Source: Alcanivorax nanhaiticus (GTDB taxonomy: Bacteria; Pseudomonadota; Gammaproteobacteria; Pseudomonadales; Alcanivoracaceae). From it: 64,000 bases of DNA. Shown piece by piece: positions 16,075-24,163 of the stretch. Numbering within the stretch: position 1 is the stretch's first letter; every line of letters begins with the position of its first letter. Location of the stretch: assembly GCF_000756665.1 (NCBI RefSeq), contig NZ_ARXV01000006.1, positions 212,802 to 276,801 of the forward strand, given 5' to 3'. The notes beneath the pieces are model-generated. The model did no database searches, had not been told where the DNA came from, and saw only the letters and a program-made list of their open reading frames with translations. The position numbers and the translations under genes were made by a program.

Positions 16075-17058
16075 ATGAATGCACTGGCCCCCTCACTACC
16101 TGCCGCCACGGAGATCACTGATCACCTGGCTGCTTTCCTGAAGGCCGCGGGTGACCCCCTGCGGCTGCAGGTATTGCAGGTGCTGGGACAGAGCAGCTTC
16201 GGGGTACTGGAACTGTGCGACATCATGGCCATGAAACAGTCAGGCATGAGCCACCACCTCAAGGTGCTGGCCCAGGGCGGTCTGGTAGAAAAGCGCCGGG
16301 AAGGCAATTCCATTTTCTACCGTCGCCGCTTGCCCCAGTCGGAAAACCGCGAGGGCGCCCTTCACGGTGCCTTGCTGGATGAACTGGACGATGGCGAGCT
16401 CAATGGCGAGGTGGCCGCGCGGCTGGAGCAGGTACAGAACCAGCGTGCGGAGCAAAGCCGGGCCTTTTTTGCCCGCCATGCAGAGCATCTGGACGAACAA
16501 CAGGAACTGATCGCGGATTACGATCAGTACGCCGAACAGGCCGCGGAACTGCTGCTACGGGCCTGCCCGAACGGCGAAAACGCACTGGAAATCGGCCCAG
16601 GCGACGGTCAGTTTCTGGCTGAGCTGGCCAGTCACTTCCAGCAGGTAGTCGGCCTGGACAATGCCGAGGCCATGTTGGCGGTGGCCCGGCAGACCGTCGC
16701 TAAACGGTCAAATGTACAACTGATACTGGGTGACTGGCCTGCCACTGCCGACACCCTGGCCACGGTGGATGCCGTGGTACTGAACATGGTGCTGCATCAC
16801 CTGCCATCACCCGCCAGCGCGATTCGCGCTGCGGCCCGGCAGCTGAATAAGGGTGGCACCCTGCTGATCACGGACCTGTGTCCCCATGATCAGCACTGGG
16901 CTCACGAAGCCTGCGGCGATGTCTGGCTCGGCTTTGAAGAAGCCGATTTGGTCAACTGGGCCGGCCGCGCCGGACTAGAATTGCAGGAGACCCAGTTCCT
17001 GGCATTGCGGAACGGGTTTCAGGTGCAGGTGAGAACGTTCAGAAAGGATGGTTCGTAA
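16075..17058 (+). CDS. ArsR-type regulator fused to SAM-dependent methyltransferase domain (SahR-like)
   Basis: 327 residues in two parts. Residues 15-90 are an ArsR winged helix (KAAGDPLRLQVLQVLGQ, then MKQSGMSHHLKVLAQGGLV as recognition helix). Residues 150-300 are a class I methyltransferase fold with the SAM motif ALEIGPGDGQFLAEL and the later VVLNMVLHHLPSPASAI. This architecture matches SahR, an S-adenosylhomocysteine-responsive regulator of the methionine cycle in proteobacteria; metK, ahcY and metF lie directly downstream. It may bind SAH or SAM as effector rather than methylate. Autoregulation is suggested by the overlapping operator. The name is inferred from architecture and neighbours. 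Confidence 0.8.
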   Translation: MNALAPSLPAATEITDHLAAFLKAAGDPLRLQVLQVLGQSSFGVLELCDIMAMKQSGMSHHLKVLAQGGLVEKRREGNSIFYRRRLPQSENREGALHGALLDELDDGELNGEVAARLEQVQNQRAEQSRAFFARHAEHLDEQQELIADYDQYAEQAAELLLRACPNGENALEIGPGDGQFLAELASHFQQVVGLDNAEAMLAVARQTVAKRSNVQLILGDWPATADTLATVDAVVLNMVLHHLPSPASAIRAAARQLNKGGTLLITDLCPHDQHWAHEACGDVWLGFEEADLVNWAGRAGLELQETQFLALRNGFQVQVRTFRKDGS

Positions 17059-17112
17059 CAGGATTCCGGCTGCCAGACATGATTCATGCAGCATGTTTCC
17101 AACAAGACTCGT

Positions 17113-17200
17113 CGCGAGTTGCGAGAAGCGAGTTTCGAAATTCAAAGAACCGACTCTCAAGGTTTTGCTTTTCGAAACTCGCTTCTCGCAACTCGAAACT
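17113..17200. repeat. Heptad inverted-repeat element, family A (right flank of sahR-like gene)
   Basis: The left arm gcgagttgcgagaagcgagt leads into TTTCGAAA; the right arm 17169-17200 is its close inverted copy (ttttcgaaactcgcttctcg). The inner stem carries GGTTTTGCTTTTCG. It lies between the regulator gene and metK and is followed by a family H array. Confidence 0.8.
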
Positions 17201-17220
17201 TAATCTTTATCCGCGTTGTG

Positions 17221-17248
17221 GCGTGTTGCCTGCAGCGTGTAGCGTTAA
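17221..17248. repeat. Heptad array, family H (4 units), before metK
   Basis: Four 7-bp words: gcgtgtt, gcctgca, gcgtgta, gcgttaa. It ends 18 bp before the metK start and next to its ribosome site (AAGGAG, 17250-17255), so it would be part of the metK leader if transcription starts upstream. Confidence 0.6.
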
Positions 17249-17266
17249 CCAAGGAGCACTCCAGAA

Positions 17267-18415
17267 ATGAGTGAATATTCCATCTTTACTTCCGAGTCCG
17301 TGTCCGAAGGTCATCCGGACAAAATGGCCGACCAGATCTCGGACGCCGTTCTGGATGCGATCATCAAGGATGATCCCCACGCCCGTGTGGCGGTGGAAAC
17401 CCTGGTAAAAACCGGGATGGCCATCGTGGCTGGCGAAGTGCGGACCAGCACCTATGTGGAACTGGAAGACATCGTTCGCCAAGTGATTCTCGACATTGGC
17501 TACGACAGCTCTGACAAGGGCTTCGATGGCGCCAGCTGTGCGGTACTGAACGGTATCGGCAAACAGTCTGCTGACATCGCCATCGGCGTGGACGAAGCTG
17601 AAGACAAGGATCTGGGCGCTGGCGACCAAGGCCTGATGTTCGGCTTTGCCACCAATGAAACCGACACCCTGATGCCCGCTCCGATTTTCTACTCCCACCG
17701 TCTGGTCGAGCGTCAGGCACAACTGCGCAAGAACGGCACCTTGCCGTGGTTGCGTCCGGATGCCAAGAGCCAGGTGACCCTGCGCTACGAAAACGGCAAA
17801 CCGGTTGCCGTTGACGCTGTGGTGCTGTCCACCCAGCACGCCCCGCAAATCGGTCTGCACGATCTGCGTGAAGCGGTGATGGAAGAAATCATCAAGCCGG
17901 TACTGCCGGAAGAGTGGCTGCACAGCGACACCCAATACCACGTGAACCCCACCGGTATCTTCGTGATCGGCGGCCCCATGGGTGACTGTGGCCTGACCGG
18001 CCGCAAGATCATCGTGGACACCTACGGCGGCATGGCCCGTCACGGTGGCGGCGCCTTCTCTGGCAAAGATCCGTCCAAGGTAGACCGTTCTGCGGCTTAT
18101 GCGGGTCGTTACGTGGCCAAGAACATCGTCGCTGCGGGCCTGGCTGACAAGTGTGAGATCCAGGTGAGCTATGCCATCGGCGTGGCCGAGCCGACCTCTA
18201 TCTCCATCAACACTTTCGGCACCGGCAAGCTCAGCGACGACGCCATCATCAGCCTGGTACGCGAACACTTCGACCTGCGTCCGCGCGGCATCATCGAGAT
18301 GCTGGATCTGCGCAAGCCGATTTACCGCCCCACTGCCAGCTACGGCCACTTCGGCCGCGAAGGCTTCAGCTGGGAAAAGACCGACAAGGCTGCCGAGCTG
18401 GCCAAGGCGCTTTAA
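17267..18415 (+). CDS. metK: S-adenosylmethionine synthetase
   Basis: 382 residues, standard length. It makes SAM from methionine and ATP. The start [19 protein letters not shown] holds the catalytic His-Pro-Asp-Lys; [12 protein letters not shown] (about residue 120) and [16 protein letters not shown] (about residue 260) are the family signatures. The ATG at 17267 has an AAGGAG site. It lies between the SahR-like regulator and ahcY, so three of the genes of the SAM cycle run in one direction, though REP-like and riboswitch elements separate metK from ahcY. Confidence 0.97.
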   Translation: MSEYSIFTSESVSEGHPDKMADQISDAVLDAIIKDDPHARVAVETLVKTGMAIVAGEVRTSTYVELEDIVRQVILDIGYDSSDKGFDGASCAVLNGIGKQSADIAIGVDEAEDKDLGAGDQGLMFGFATNETDTLMPAPIFYSHRLVERQAQLRKNGTLPWLRPDAKSQVTLRYENGKPVAVDAVVLSTQHAPQIGLHDLREAVMEEIIKPVLPEEWLHSDTQYHVNPTGIFVIGGPMGDCGLTGRKIIVDTYGGMARHGGGAFSGKDPSKVDRSAAYAGRYVAKNIVAAGLADKCEIQVSYAIGVAEPTSISINTFGTGKLSDDAIISLVREHFDLRPRGIIEMLDLRKPIYRPTASYGHFGREGFSWEKTDKAAELAKAL

Positions 18416-18422
18416 GACCTGC

Positions 18423-18487
18423 CGTAGGAGCGGCGCTTGAGCCGCGAATTGCCGAGATGCTTTCGCGGCTCAAGCGCCACTCCTACA
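18423..18487. repeat. REP-like element, family C
   Basis: Bases 18423-18448 and 18462-18487 are inverted copies with two mismatches in 26, core CGGCGCTTGAGCCGCGAA, with a 13-bp loop. It follows the metK stop by 7 bp and may stabilise or end the metK message. Related to 5811-5970 and 21167-21257. Confidence 0.82.
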
Positions 18488-18501
18488 ACAAAATTTTGAC
18501 C

Positions 18502-18592
18502 CACCCCACGAGGGGCGCTGCAGCGGCTGGACCGCGAGGCTCGCGGGGCGGGTTCACAAGAACAACGGCGCCCATTCGTCAAAAACGAATGG
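18502..18592 (+). promoter_or_regulatory. SAH riboswitch upstream of ahcY
   Basis: The sequence has the conserved SAH riboswitch blocks in order: CGAGGGGCGCTGCAGC (18510-18525), CCGCGAGGCTCGCGG (18532-18546) and AACGGCGCCC (18564-18573). GGGCGC (18513-18518) can pair with GCGCCC (18568-18573) as the closing or pseudoknot helix. Next, CCATTCG (18572-18578) pairs with CGAATGG (18586-18592), taking in the start of the Shine-Dalgarno GGAGA. The two helices share 18572-18573, so SAH binding should open the ribosome site: an on-switch when SAH accumulates. The class is known upstream of ahcY in proteobacteria. Confidence 0.88.
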
Positions 18593-18600
18593 AGAACACC

Positions 18601-19989
18601 ATGAACGCGAAAGCGGACACCTTTACCGACTACAAAGTCGCGGATATTTCCCTGGCCAACTATGGCCGTTCTGAAATTGATATCGCCGAAACCGAAATGC
18701 CGGCACTGATCGCCATCCGCGAAAAGTATCGTGCCGAGCAGCCGCTGAAAGGCGCCAAGATCATCGGCTGTATCCACATGACCATCCAGACCGCCGTGCT
18801 GATCGAAACCCTGCAGGCGCTGGGCGCGGAAGTGCGCTGGTCTTCCTGCAACATCTTCTCCACCCAGGATCACGCCGCTGCCGCCATCGCCGCTGCCGGC
18901 ACCCCGGTGTTTGCCTGGAAAGGTGAAACCGAAGAAGAGTACATGTGGTGTATCGAACAGACCTGCCGCGACGGTAACGGGGAACTGTGGGAAGCCAACA
19001 TGATTCTGGATGATGGCGGCGACCTGACCGGCTACATCCACGAGACTTACCCGCAGATGCTGGATAACATCCACGGCATCACCGAAGAAACCACTACCGG
19101 TGTGCACCGTCTCTACGAAATGCTCAAGAAAGGCACCCTGAAAGTGCCGGCGGTGAACGTGAACGATTCCGTGACCAAGAGCAAGAACGACAACAAGTAC
19201 GGCTGTCGCCACTCGCTCAACGATGCCATCAAGCGTGGCACCGACCACCTGCTGTCCGGCAAGAAGGCGCTGGTTATCGGTTACGGTGATGTGGGCAAGG
19301 GTTCCGCCCAGTCCCTGCGTCAGGAAGGCATGATCGTGAAAGTCACCGAAGCCGATCCGATCTGTGCCATGCAGGCTTGCATGGACGGTTTCGAGGTAGT
19401 GAGCCAGTACAAGGGTGGCATCAACGATGGCAGTGAAGCGTCCATCAACACCGAGCTGCTCGGCAACACGGATCTTCTCGTAACCACCACCGGCAACTTC
19501 AACGTCTGTGACGCCAACATGCTCAAGGCGATCAAGAAAGGCGCCGTGGTCTGCAACATCGGTCACTTCGACAACGAAGTGGATACCGCTTTCATGCGCA
19601 AGACCTGGGAGTGGGAAGAAGTGAAGCCGCAGGTTCACAAGGTATGGCGCAACAAGGCAGAAGGTGACTTCCTGCTGCTGTTGTCCGAAGGCCGTCTGGT
19701 AAACCTGGGTAACGCCACTGGCCACCCCAGCCGCATTATGGACGGTTCCTTCGCCAACCAGGTACTGGCGCAGATGTATCTGTTCGACCAGGCCTACGCC
19801 AGCCACTCTGACACCGTGAAAGAGAAGATGCTGAAAGTGGAAGTTCTGCCCAAGCATCTTGATGAGGAAGTGGCCCGCTACATGGTGGAAGGCTTTGGTG
19901 GTGTGATCACCAAACTGACCCAGGAACAGGCGGACTACATCGGCGTTGGCGTCGACGGCCCCTTCAAGCCAGAGCACTACAAGTACTAA
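18601..19989 (+). CDS. ahcY: Adenosylhomocysteinase
   Basis: 462 residues from the ATG at 18601, with GGAGA six bases upstream; the longer in-frame reading is the riboswitch leader. It hydrolyses S-adenosylhomocysteine to homocysteine and adenosine, with tightly bound [23 protein letters not shown] (about residue 55) is the substrate site, [16 protein letters not shown] (about residue 190) holds catalytic Lys and Asp, and [14 protein letters not shown] is the NAD site. The C-terminal PFKPEHYKY is typical. Control is by the SAH riboswitch just upstream; metF follows. Confidence 0.97.
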   Translation: MNAKADTFTDYKVADISLANYGRSEIDIAETEMPALIAIREKYRAEQPLKGAKIIGCIHMTIQTAVLIETLQALGAEVRWSSCNIFSTQDHAAAAIAAAGTPVFAWKGETEEEYMWCIEQTCRDGNGELWEANMILDDGGDLTGYIHETYPQMLDNIHGITEETTTGVHRLYEMLKKGTLKVPAVNVNDSVTKSKNDNKYGCRHSLNDAIKRGTDHLLSGKKALVIGYGDVGKGSAQSLRQEGMIVKVTEADPICAMQACMDGFEVVSQYKGGINDGSEASINTELLGNTDLLVTTTGNFNVCDANMLKAIKKGAVVCNIGHFDNEVDTAFMRKTWEWEEVKPQVHKVWRNKAEGDFLLLLSEGRLVNLGNATGHPSRIMDGSFANQVLAQMYLFDQAYASHSDTVKEKMLKVEVLPKHLDEEVARYMVEGFGGVITKLTQEQADYIGVGVDGPFKPEHYKY

Positions 19990-20001
19990 AGGCTGTTTTT
20001 T

Positions 20002-20090
20002 ACCACAGAGAGCACAGAGTTCACTGAGGAAAAACAATCCGCATTGATCGCAACGATTTTAACTCTTTGCACTCTGCGGCCTCTGTGGTG
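20002..20090. repeat. Inverted element, family D (9-bp words)
   Basis: The left arm has three 9-bp words, cacagagag/cacagagtt/cactgagga (from 20004). The right arm 20070-20090 is the inverted set, CACTCTGCGGCCTCTGTGG. It fills the gap between ahcY and metF. Confidence 0.8.
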
Positions 20091-20121
20091 AAACCGCTTT
20101 TGATCGAAAAGGCACAAGCCA

Positions 20122-20952
20122 ATGAGCAAAAGAATCAGTTTTGAATTTTTCCCGCCGAAAACTGACGAGGGAAAAAGCAAGCTGCTGGCAACGCAGAAAA
20201 AATTACTGGTAAAAAATCCTGAATTTTTTTCCTGCACTTTCGGTGCCGGCGGCTCTACTCGTGACAACACCCGTGACATGGTCAACAAGCTGCGCGAGCA
20301 ACATGGTGACACCGCTCCGCACCTGAGCTGCATTGGCCAGAGCAAAGAAGAAATTCTGGAACTGGTGCATGGCTACAAAAATGCTGGTGTCACTCGCATT
20401 GTGGCACTGCGCGGTGACCTTCCTTCCGGCATGGGCTACGCACAAAGTGAAATCAAGTATGCGGATGAGCTGGTCGCCCTGATCCGCCAGGAAACCGATG
20501 ATCACTTCCAGCTGGAAGTGGCTGCCTACCCTGAGATGCATCCGCAAGCACGCAGTTTTGAAGATGATATTGCTCACTTAAAACGCAAGATCGACGCAGG
20601 AGCCAACAGCGGCCTGACCCAGTATTTCTACAATGCTGACGCCTACGGCTACTACATGGATGCACTGCGGAAAATCGGCTGCGATGCACCGGTTTACCCC
20701 GGCATCATGCCGATTCTGAACGTGGCCAATCTGCTACGCTTCTCGAACACCTGCGGCGCCGACGTGCCTCGCTGGCTGCAGAGCAAGCTCAATGACATCA
20801 AGGATGATGATGCAGCAGTAAAAGCTTTCGGAGAGGAAGTCGTGACCCGGCTGTGCGAACGTCTGCTGGCTATGGGCGCACCCGGCCTGCACTTCTACAC
20901 CATGAACCAGGCCGGCCCGAATCTGCGTATTCTGGATAATCTGGGACTGTAA
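20122..20952 (+). CDS. metF: Methylenetetrahydrofolate reductase
   Basis: 276 residues, as for bacterial MetF. It reduces 5,10-methylene-THF to 5-methyl-THF using FAD and NADH, feeding homocysteine remethylation. The N-terminal ISFEFFPPKTDEG with its catalytic Glu, FGAGGSTRDNT (about residue 40), ALRGDLPSGMGYA (about 95) and YPGIMPILNVANLLRFS (about 193) are intact. AAGG precedes the ATG. It completes the cycle metK-ahcY-metF; a family D element separates it from ahcY, and a terminator follows at 20999. Confidence 0.96.
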   Translation: MSKRISFEFFPPKTDEGKSKLLATQKKLLVKNPEFFSCTFGAGGSTRDNTRDMVNKLREQHGDTAPHLSCIGQSKEEILELVHGYKNAGVTRIVALRGDLPSGMGYAQSEIKYADELVALIRQETDDHFQLEVAAYPEMHPQARSFEDDIAHLKRKIDAGANSGLTQYFYNADAYGYYMDALRKIGCDAPVYPGIMPILNVANLLRFSNTCGADVPRWLQSKLNDIKDDDAAVKAFGEEVVTRLCERLLAMGAPGLHFYTMNQAGPNLRILDNLGL

Positions 20953-20960
20953 GCGCTACG

Positions 20961-20988
20961 CACGCTGCACGCTGCATGCTTCACGCAG
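20961..20988. repeat. Heptad array, family H (CACGCTG, 4 units)
   Basis: Four 7-bp words, cacgctg/cacgctg/catgctt/cacgcag, starting 9 bp after the metF stop. It is the complement of the GCGTGNN word at 15980 and 17221. Confidence 0.7.
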
Positions 20989-20998
20989 CACACAACAA

Positions 20999-21037
20999 CG
21001 CGGGTGGGGGCGATGAGTCTCTGCCCGCGTTTTTTTG
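20999..21037 (+). terminator. Rho-independent terminator after metF
   Basis: ACGCGGG pairs with CCCGCGT around a loop of about 18 bases, followed by TTTTTTT (21030-21036). Confidence 0.7.
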
Positions 21038-21079
21038 TACCTCTTGCCTTTTGGTTTACACCTGCAGGAGAACCCGTTA

Positions 21080-21138
21080 TTCGCTACGCTCACCCTTCGG
21101 GCCGCCCTGCATGCGTTACTCCGCTACGCTACGTTCCT
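21080..21138. repeat. Dispersed repeat, family E (copy 2)
   Basis: Close copy of 10011-10071, beginning TTCGCTACGCTCACCCTTCG and ending CTCCGCTACGCTACGTTCCT. It directly precedes a family C element. The gap 20953-21494 holds only the array, terminator, this copy, the C element, two CGTAGCT units and the leader of the next gene. Confidence 0.7.
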
Positions 21139-21166
21139 GCAAGGGTTTCGTCGCAGGTGATGTTTT

Positions 21167-21257
21167 TGCAGGAGCGCCGTTTGAGGTGCGAATGCGAGCC
21201 TTGGCGAGAAAAAAATCTTTCGCTTGGCTCAGATTCGCGTCTCAAGCGACGCTCCTA
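21167..21257. repeat. REP-like element, family C (degenerate)
   Basis: Outer arms 21167-21192 and 21234-21257 (TGCAGGAGCGCCGTTTGAGG and an imperfect inverse). The interior has a second stem, GAGCCttGGCGAGAAA against CTTTCGCTTGGCTC. It is less perfect than 5811-5970 but followed, like it, by CGTAGCT heptads. Confidence 0.75.
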
Positions 21258-21318
21258 CTGCGGCTTCGAACAAGTGCCGCACCGCCGGGAAATTTTTCAG
21301 AATGCCCTATCCAATCAG

Positions 21319-21332
21319 CGTAGCTCGTAGCT
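21319..21332. repeat. Heptad array, family G: two CGTAGCT units
   Basis: Two perfect copies with the left flank ATCCAATC also found before the four-copy array at 6026. It appears to be the short form of the same element. Confidence 0.65.
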
Positions 21333-21494
21333 GATTATGATCTAACGATCTTTCCCTTAGCACATAACCGTATTTCACCCTTGCTTCACACACGCTTACC
21401 CTGAAATGACATTTCACCTACTGGCCTTGCGCCAGTGTATCCCCTGTGTGCAAGGCAGCAATTTCCTGGCTTACCCCGCCGGGAGGAGGCAGTC

Positions 21495-21962
21495 ATGGCT
21501 ACGCGCGCTCTGACAGAATATCTCGATAACAACGATATCTATTATCACTGCTACAACCACTCTCCCGCTGTCACCGCTGCTGAAGTGGCACAATCCAGTC
21601 ACATCCCCGGCAGACACATGGCCAAGACCGTCATCGTTGATGTAGACGGTTCTCTGGCAATGGCTGTTTTGCCAGCTGACCAGTACATGGACCCTGAAAA
21701 GCTGCGCCAGGCATTGCATGCCGACCATGTCCGGCTTGCCAGTGAAAGTGAATTCAAGGATCGCTTCCCATTCTGCGAAACCGGCGGCGAGCCCCCCTTC
21801 GGCAACCTCTACGGCATGGACGTCTACGTCGATGACACCTTGGTCAGTCAGGACTGGATTGCCTTCAATGCTGGCTCCCACACAGAAGTCATCAAGATGG
21901 GCATGGGCGATTTCCTGCGCCTAAGCCAGGCCAGCACCTGCTCCTTCGCCATGCTGCATTAA
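21495..21962 (+). CDS. YbaK/EbsC-type aminoacyl-tRNA deacylase
   Basis: 155 residues from the ATG at 21495, which follows GGGAGGAGGC; an in-frame extension to 21435 has no support. The YbaK/ProX domain fills the protein: HMAKTVIVDVDGSLAMAVLPAD (about residue 37) and GGEPPFGNLYGMDVYVDD (about residue 95), the motif that lines the deacylation pocket. Such proteins hydrolyse misacylated tRNA (for example Cys- or Ala-tRNA-Pro). The exact substrate cannot be read from sequence. The 3' side runs into the 43-copy heptad array. Confidence 0.85.
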   Translation: MATRALTEYLDNNDIYYHCYNHSPAVTAAEVAQSSHIPGRHMAKTVIVDVDGSLAMAVLPADQYMDPEKLRQALHADHVRLASESEFKDRFPFCETGGEPPFGNLYGMDVYVDDTLVSQDWIAFNAGSHTEVIKMGMGDFLRLSQASTCSFAMLH

Positions 21963-22062
21963 AGGCGGCACACCGGATGCTGGATGCTGAAGCCCGGCGC
22001 TGAGGACAGAGCACTGCCGACCTTCTGGTGCAGGAGGTTGGCAGCCATGCTGAAGGAAAGGC

Positions 22063-22452
22063 GAGTTTCGAGTTTCGAGTTTCGAGTTTCGAGTTTCGAG
22101 TTTCGAGTTTCGAGTTTCGAGTTTCGAGTTTCGAGTTTCGAGTTTCGAGTTTCGAGTTTCGAGTTTCGAGTTTCGAGTTTCGAGTTTCGAGTTTCGAGTT
22201 TCGAGTTTCGAGTTTCGAGTTTCGAGTTTCGAGTTTCGAGTTTCGAGTTTCGAGTTTCGAGTTTCGAGTTTCGAGTTTCGAGTTTCGAGTTTCGAGTTTC
22301 GAGTTTCGAGTTTCGAGTTTCGAGTTTCGAGTTTCGAGTTTCGAGTTTCGAGTTTCGAGTTTCGAAGAGCAAACCCCGTGCCCGCGAGAGAAAGAAGGGG
22401 GGCGCTTACGGTTTTGATTTTCACAACTCGTCACTCGCTCCTCGCAACTCGC
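22063..22452. repeat. 43 perfect tandem GAGTTTC units with right inverted arm (family A, expanded)
   Basis: Bases 22063-22363 are exactly 43 uninterrupted copies of the 7-bp word GAGTTTC (301 bp, no mismatch). A centre of about 55 bp with the family's GGTTTTGATTTTC stretch follows, then the inverted arm 22420-22452 (cacaactcgtcactcgctcc and so on). Neither GAGTTTC nor its complement makes a stop codon in any phase, so all six frames are open here (peptide repeat LETRNSK on minus, RVSSFEF on plus). It lies between the YbaK-type gene and pyk. Tandem perfection suggests recent slippage expansion and likely variation in copy number. Confidence 0.97.
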
Positions 22453-22523
22453 CTCAATTTTCTGTCACCTTTCTATCGCATTTGCATGCTAAGCTGTCAT
22501 AAAACAGTAAACGGAAAGAGTGA

Positions 22524-23972
22524 ATGACACGACGCACGAAGATTGTTGCTACCTTAGGTCCCGCCTCTACCTCCGAGACCATGCTCGATGCCCTGATCAC
22601 CGCCGGGGTCAATGTTTTCCGCCTCAATTTCTCCCATGGCAGCGCCGATGACCATCGTCGCACTGCTGACAAGATTCGCAGCCTCTGCGACAAGCACCAG
22701 AAAGCGGTAGCCATTCTTGCTGACCTTCAGGGGCCAAAGATCCGTATCGGCAAATTCCGTGACGGCCCCATTGAGTTGAAGAACGGCCAGACGTTCACCC
22801 TGGACACCGGACTGGACGATGACGCCGGCAACCAGGATATCGTCGGTATCAGCTACCCACCGCTGCCGGACGACTGTGAGCCCGGCGATGTATTGCTGCT
22901 GAATGATGGTCTTCTTGAGCTGCAGGTCGAGCGTATTGAGGGCACCCGTGTCATCTGTACGGTGCTAGTAGGCGGCGCGCTTTCAGACCACAAAGGCGTC
23001 AACCGTAAGGGGGGAGGCCTCAGCGCCAAGGCGCTGACAGAAAAGGACCTCAATGACATTATCACTGCCGCCAACATGGAAGTGGATTTCCTCGCCCTGT
23101 CCTTCCCGCGGGATGCCGATGATGTTAATGAAGCGCGCCGTCATTTTCAGGCCGCAGGCGGCACCGGCAGCATCGTTGCCAAAATTGAGCGGGCCGAAGC
23201 GGTAGCCAATGACGACACCCTCGACCAGATCATTCTTGCCTCTGATGGCGTCATGGTTGCTCGTGGCGATCTCGCCGTCGAAATCGGAGATGCCGAACTG
23301 GTGGGCGTGCAAAAACACATTATCCGACGCTCCCGCGCCCTGAATCGCTTTGTCATCACCGCCACCCAGATGATGGAGTCCATGATCCACAGCCCACAGC
23401 CTACCCGGGCTGAGGTTTCCGATGTGGCCAACGCGGTACTGGATGGCACCGATGCCGTAATGCTGTCAGCAGAAACCGCTGTCGGTGACTATCCGAAAGA
23501 AACCGTCCAGGCTATGGATCGCATCATTCGCGGCGCCGAACGCACCTGGCAGGAACGACGCAGCGACCGCCCCATGAATGACAGCGCCGAAAACATTGAT
23601 GAGGTGATCGCCATGGCGGCCATGCAGGCAGCCAACCGCCTGAATAATGTCACCGCTATTATCGCCATGACAGAAACCGGCAACACCCCGCGGCTGATGT
23701 CACGCCTGCGCTCCGGCATGCCGATCTTTGCGTTTACTCCCACACCAGCGACGCAACGTCGCGTCGCCATTCTTCGTGGCGTGCAAGCGATCTCGTTTGA
23801 CAGTACCGCCCTGCCCAGTGAGTCAGTCAATCATGAAGCCGTGGCCATTCTCGAAAAGATGGGCCATGTAAAGAGTGGCGATCGGGTACTGATCACAAAG
23901 GGCAACTATGCCGATGCCCATGGTGGAACCAACACCCTGAAAATTGTCGAGGTTGGAGGAAAAATTCAGTAG
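22524..23972 (+). CDS. pyk: Pyruvate kinase
   Basis: 482 residues starting MTRRTKIVATLGPAS. It transfers phosphate from phosphoenolpyruvate to ADP. FRLNFSHGSADDH (about residue 32), DLQGPKIRIGKFRDG (about 68), the Mg site MVARGDLAVEIG (about 244) and ATQMMESMIHSPQPTRAEVS (about 280) are intact. The C-terminal domain is complete and ends LKIVEVGGKIQ. A GGAAAGAG site precedes the ATG. The heptad right arm ends about 70 bp upstream, so the promoter must lie in or just after the element. Confidence 0.96.
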   Translation: MTRRTKIVATLGPASTSETMLDALITAGVNVFRLNFSHGSADDHRRTADKIRSLCDKHQKAVAILADLQGPKIRIGKFRDGPIELKNGQTFTLDTGLDDDAGNQDIVGISYPPLPDDCEPGDVLLLNDGLLELQVERIEGTRVICTVLVGGALSDHKGVNRKGGGLSAKALTEKDLNDIITAANMEVDFLALSFPRDADDVNEARRHFQAAGGTGSIVAKIERAEAVANDDTLDQIILASDGVMVARGDLAVEIGDAELVGVQKHIIRRSRALNRFVITATQMMESMIHSPQPTRAEVSDVANAVLDGTDAVMLSAETAVGDYPKETVQAMDRIIRGAERTWQERRSDRPMNDSAENIDEVIAMAAMQAANRLNNVTAIIAMTETGNTPRLMSRLRSGMPIFAFTPTPATQRRVAILRGVQAISFDSTALPSESVNHEAVAILEKMGHVKSGDRVLITKGNYADAHGGTNTLKIVEVGGKIQ

Positions 23973-23981
23973 CGCCCTCCC

Positions 23982-24012
23982 GCCGCTTTCACTCGGGACG
24001 AGTGAAAGCGGC
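23982..24012. terminator. Strong hairpin after pyk
   Basis: GCCGCTTTCACTC pairs perfectly with GAGTGAAAGCGGC around a 5-base loop, 9 bp after the pyk stop. There is no T-run, so it may block RNA decay or act with Rho rather than as an intrinsic terminator. Confidence 0.65.
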
Positions 24013-24163
24013 AATGGCCTGACACATCGTGCTTGCCAGGATTTTTCCTTTCATAGTTAACATTCCTACACCATACCCATACGCAAAAAGACGCCAGTAA
24101 CGGCACGCTCGTTCTAGACTCAAGTGAATAAAAACCCGCCACGCGTACACAGGGTCTATAACA

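Noticed and set aside
22063..22363. CRISPR array
   Set aside because: The repeats are 7 bp and directly joined, with no spacers and no cas genes.
21892..22502. Long reading frames of 129-180 codons on both strands across the heptad array
   Set aside because: They exist only because a 7-bp word without stop codons is repeated; the peptide is a 7-residue repeat in every frame and no ribosome site or conserved domain is present.
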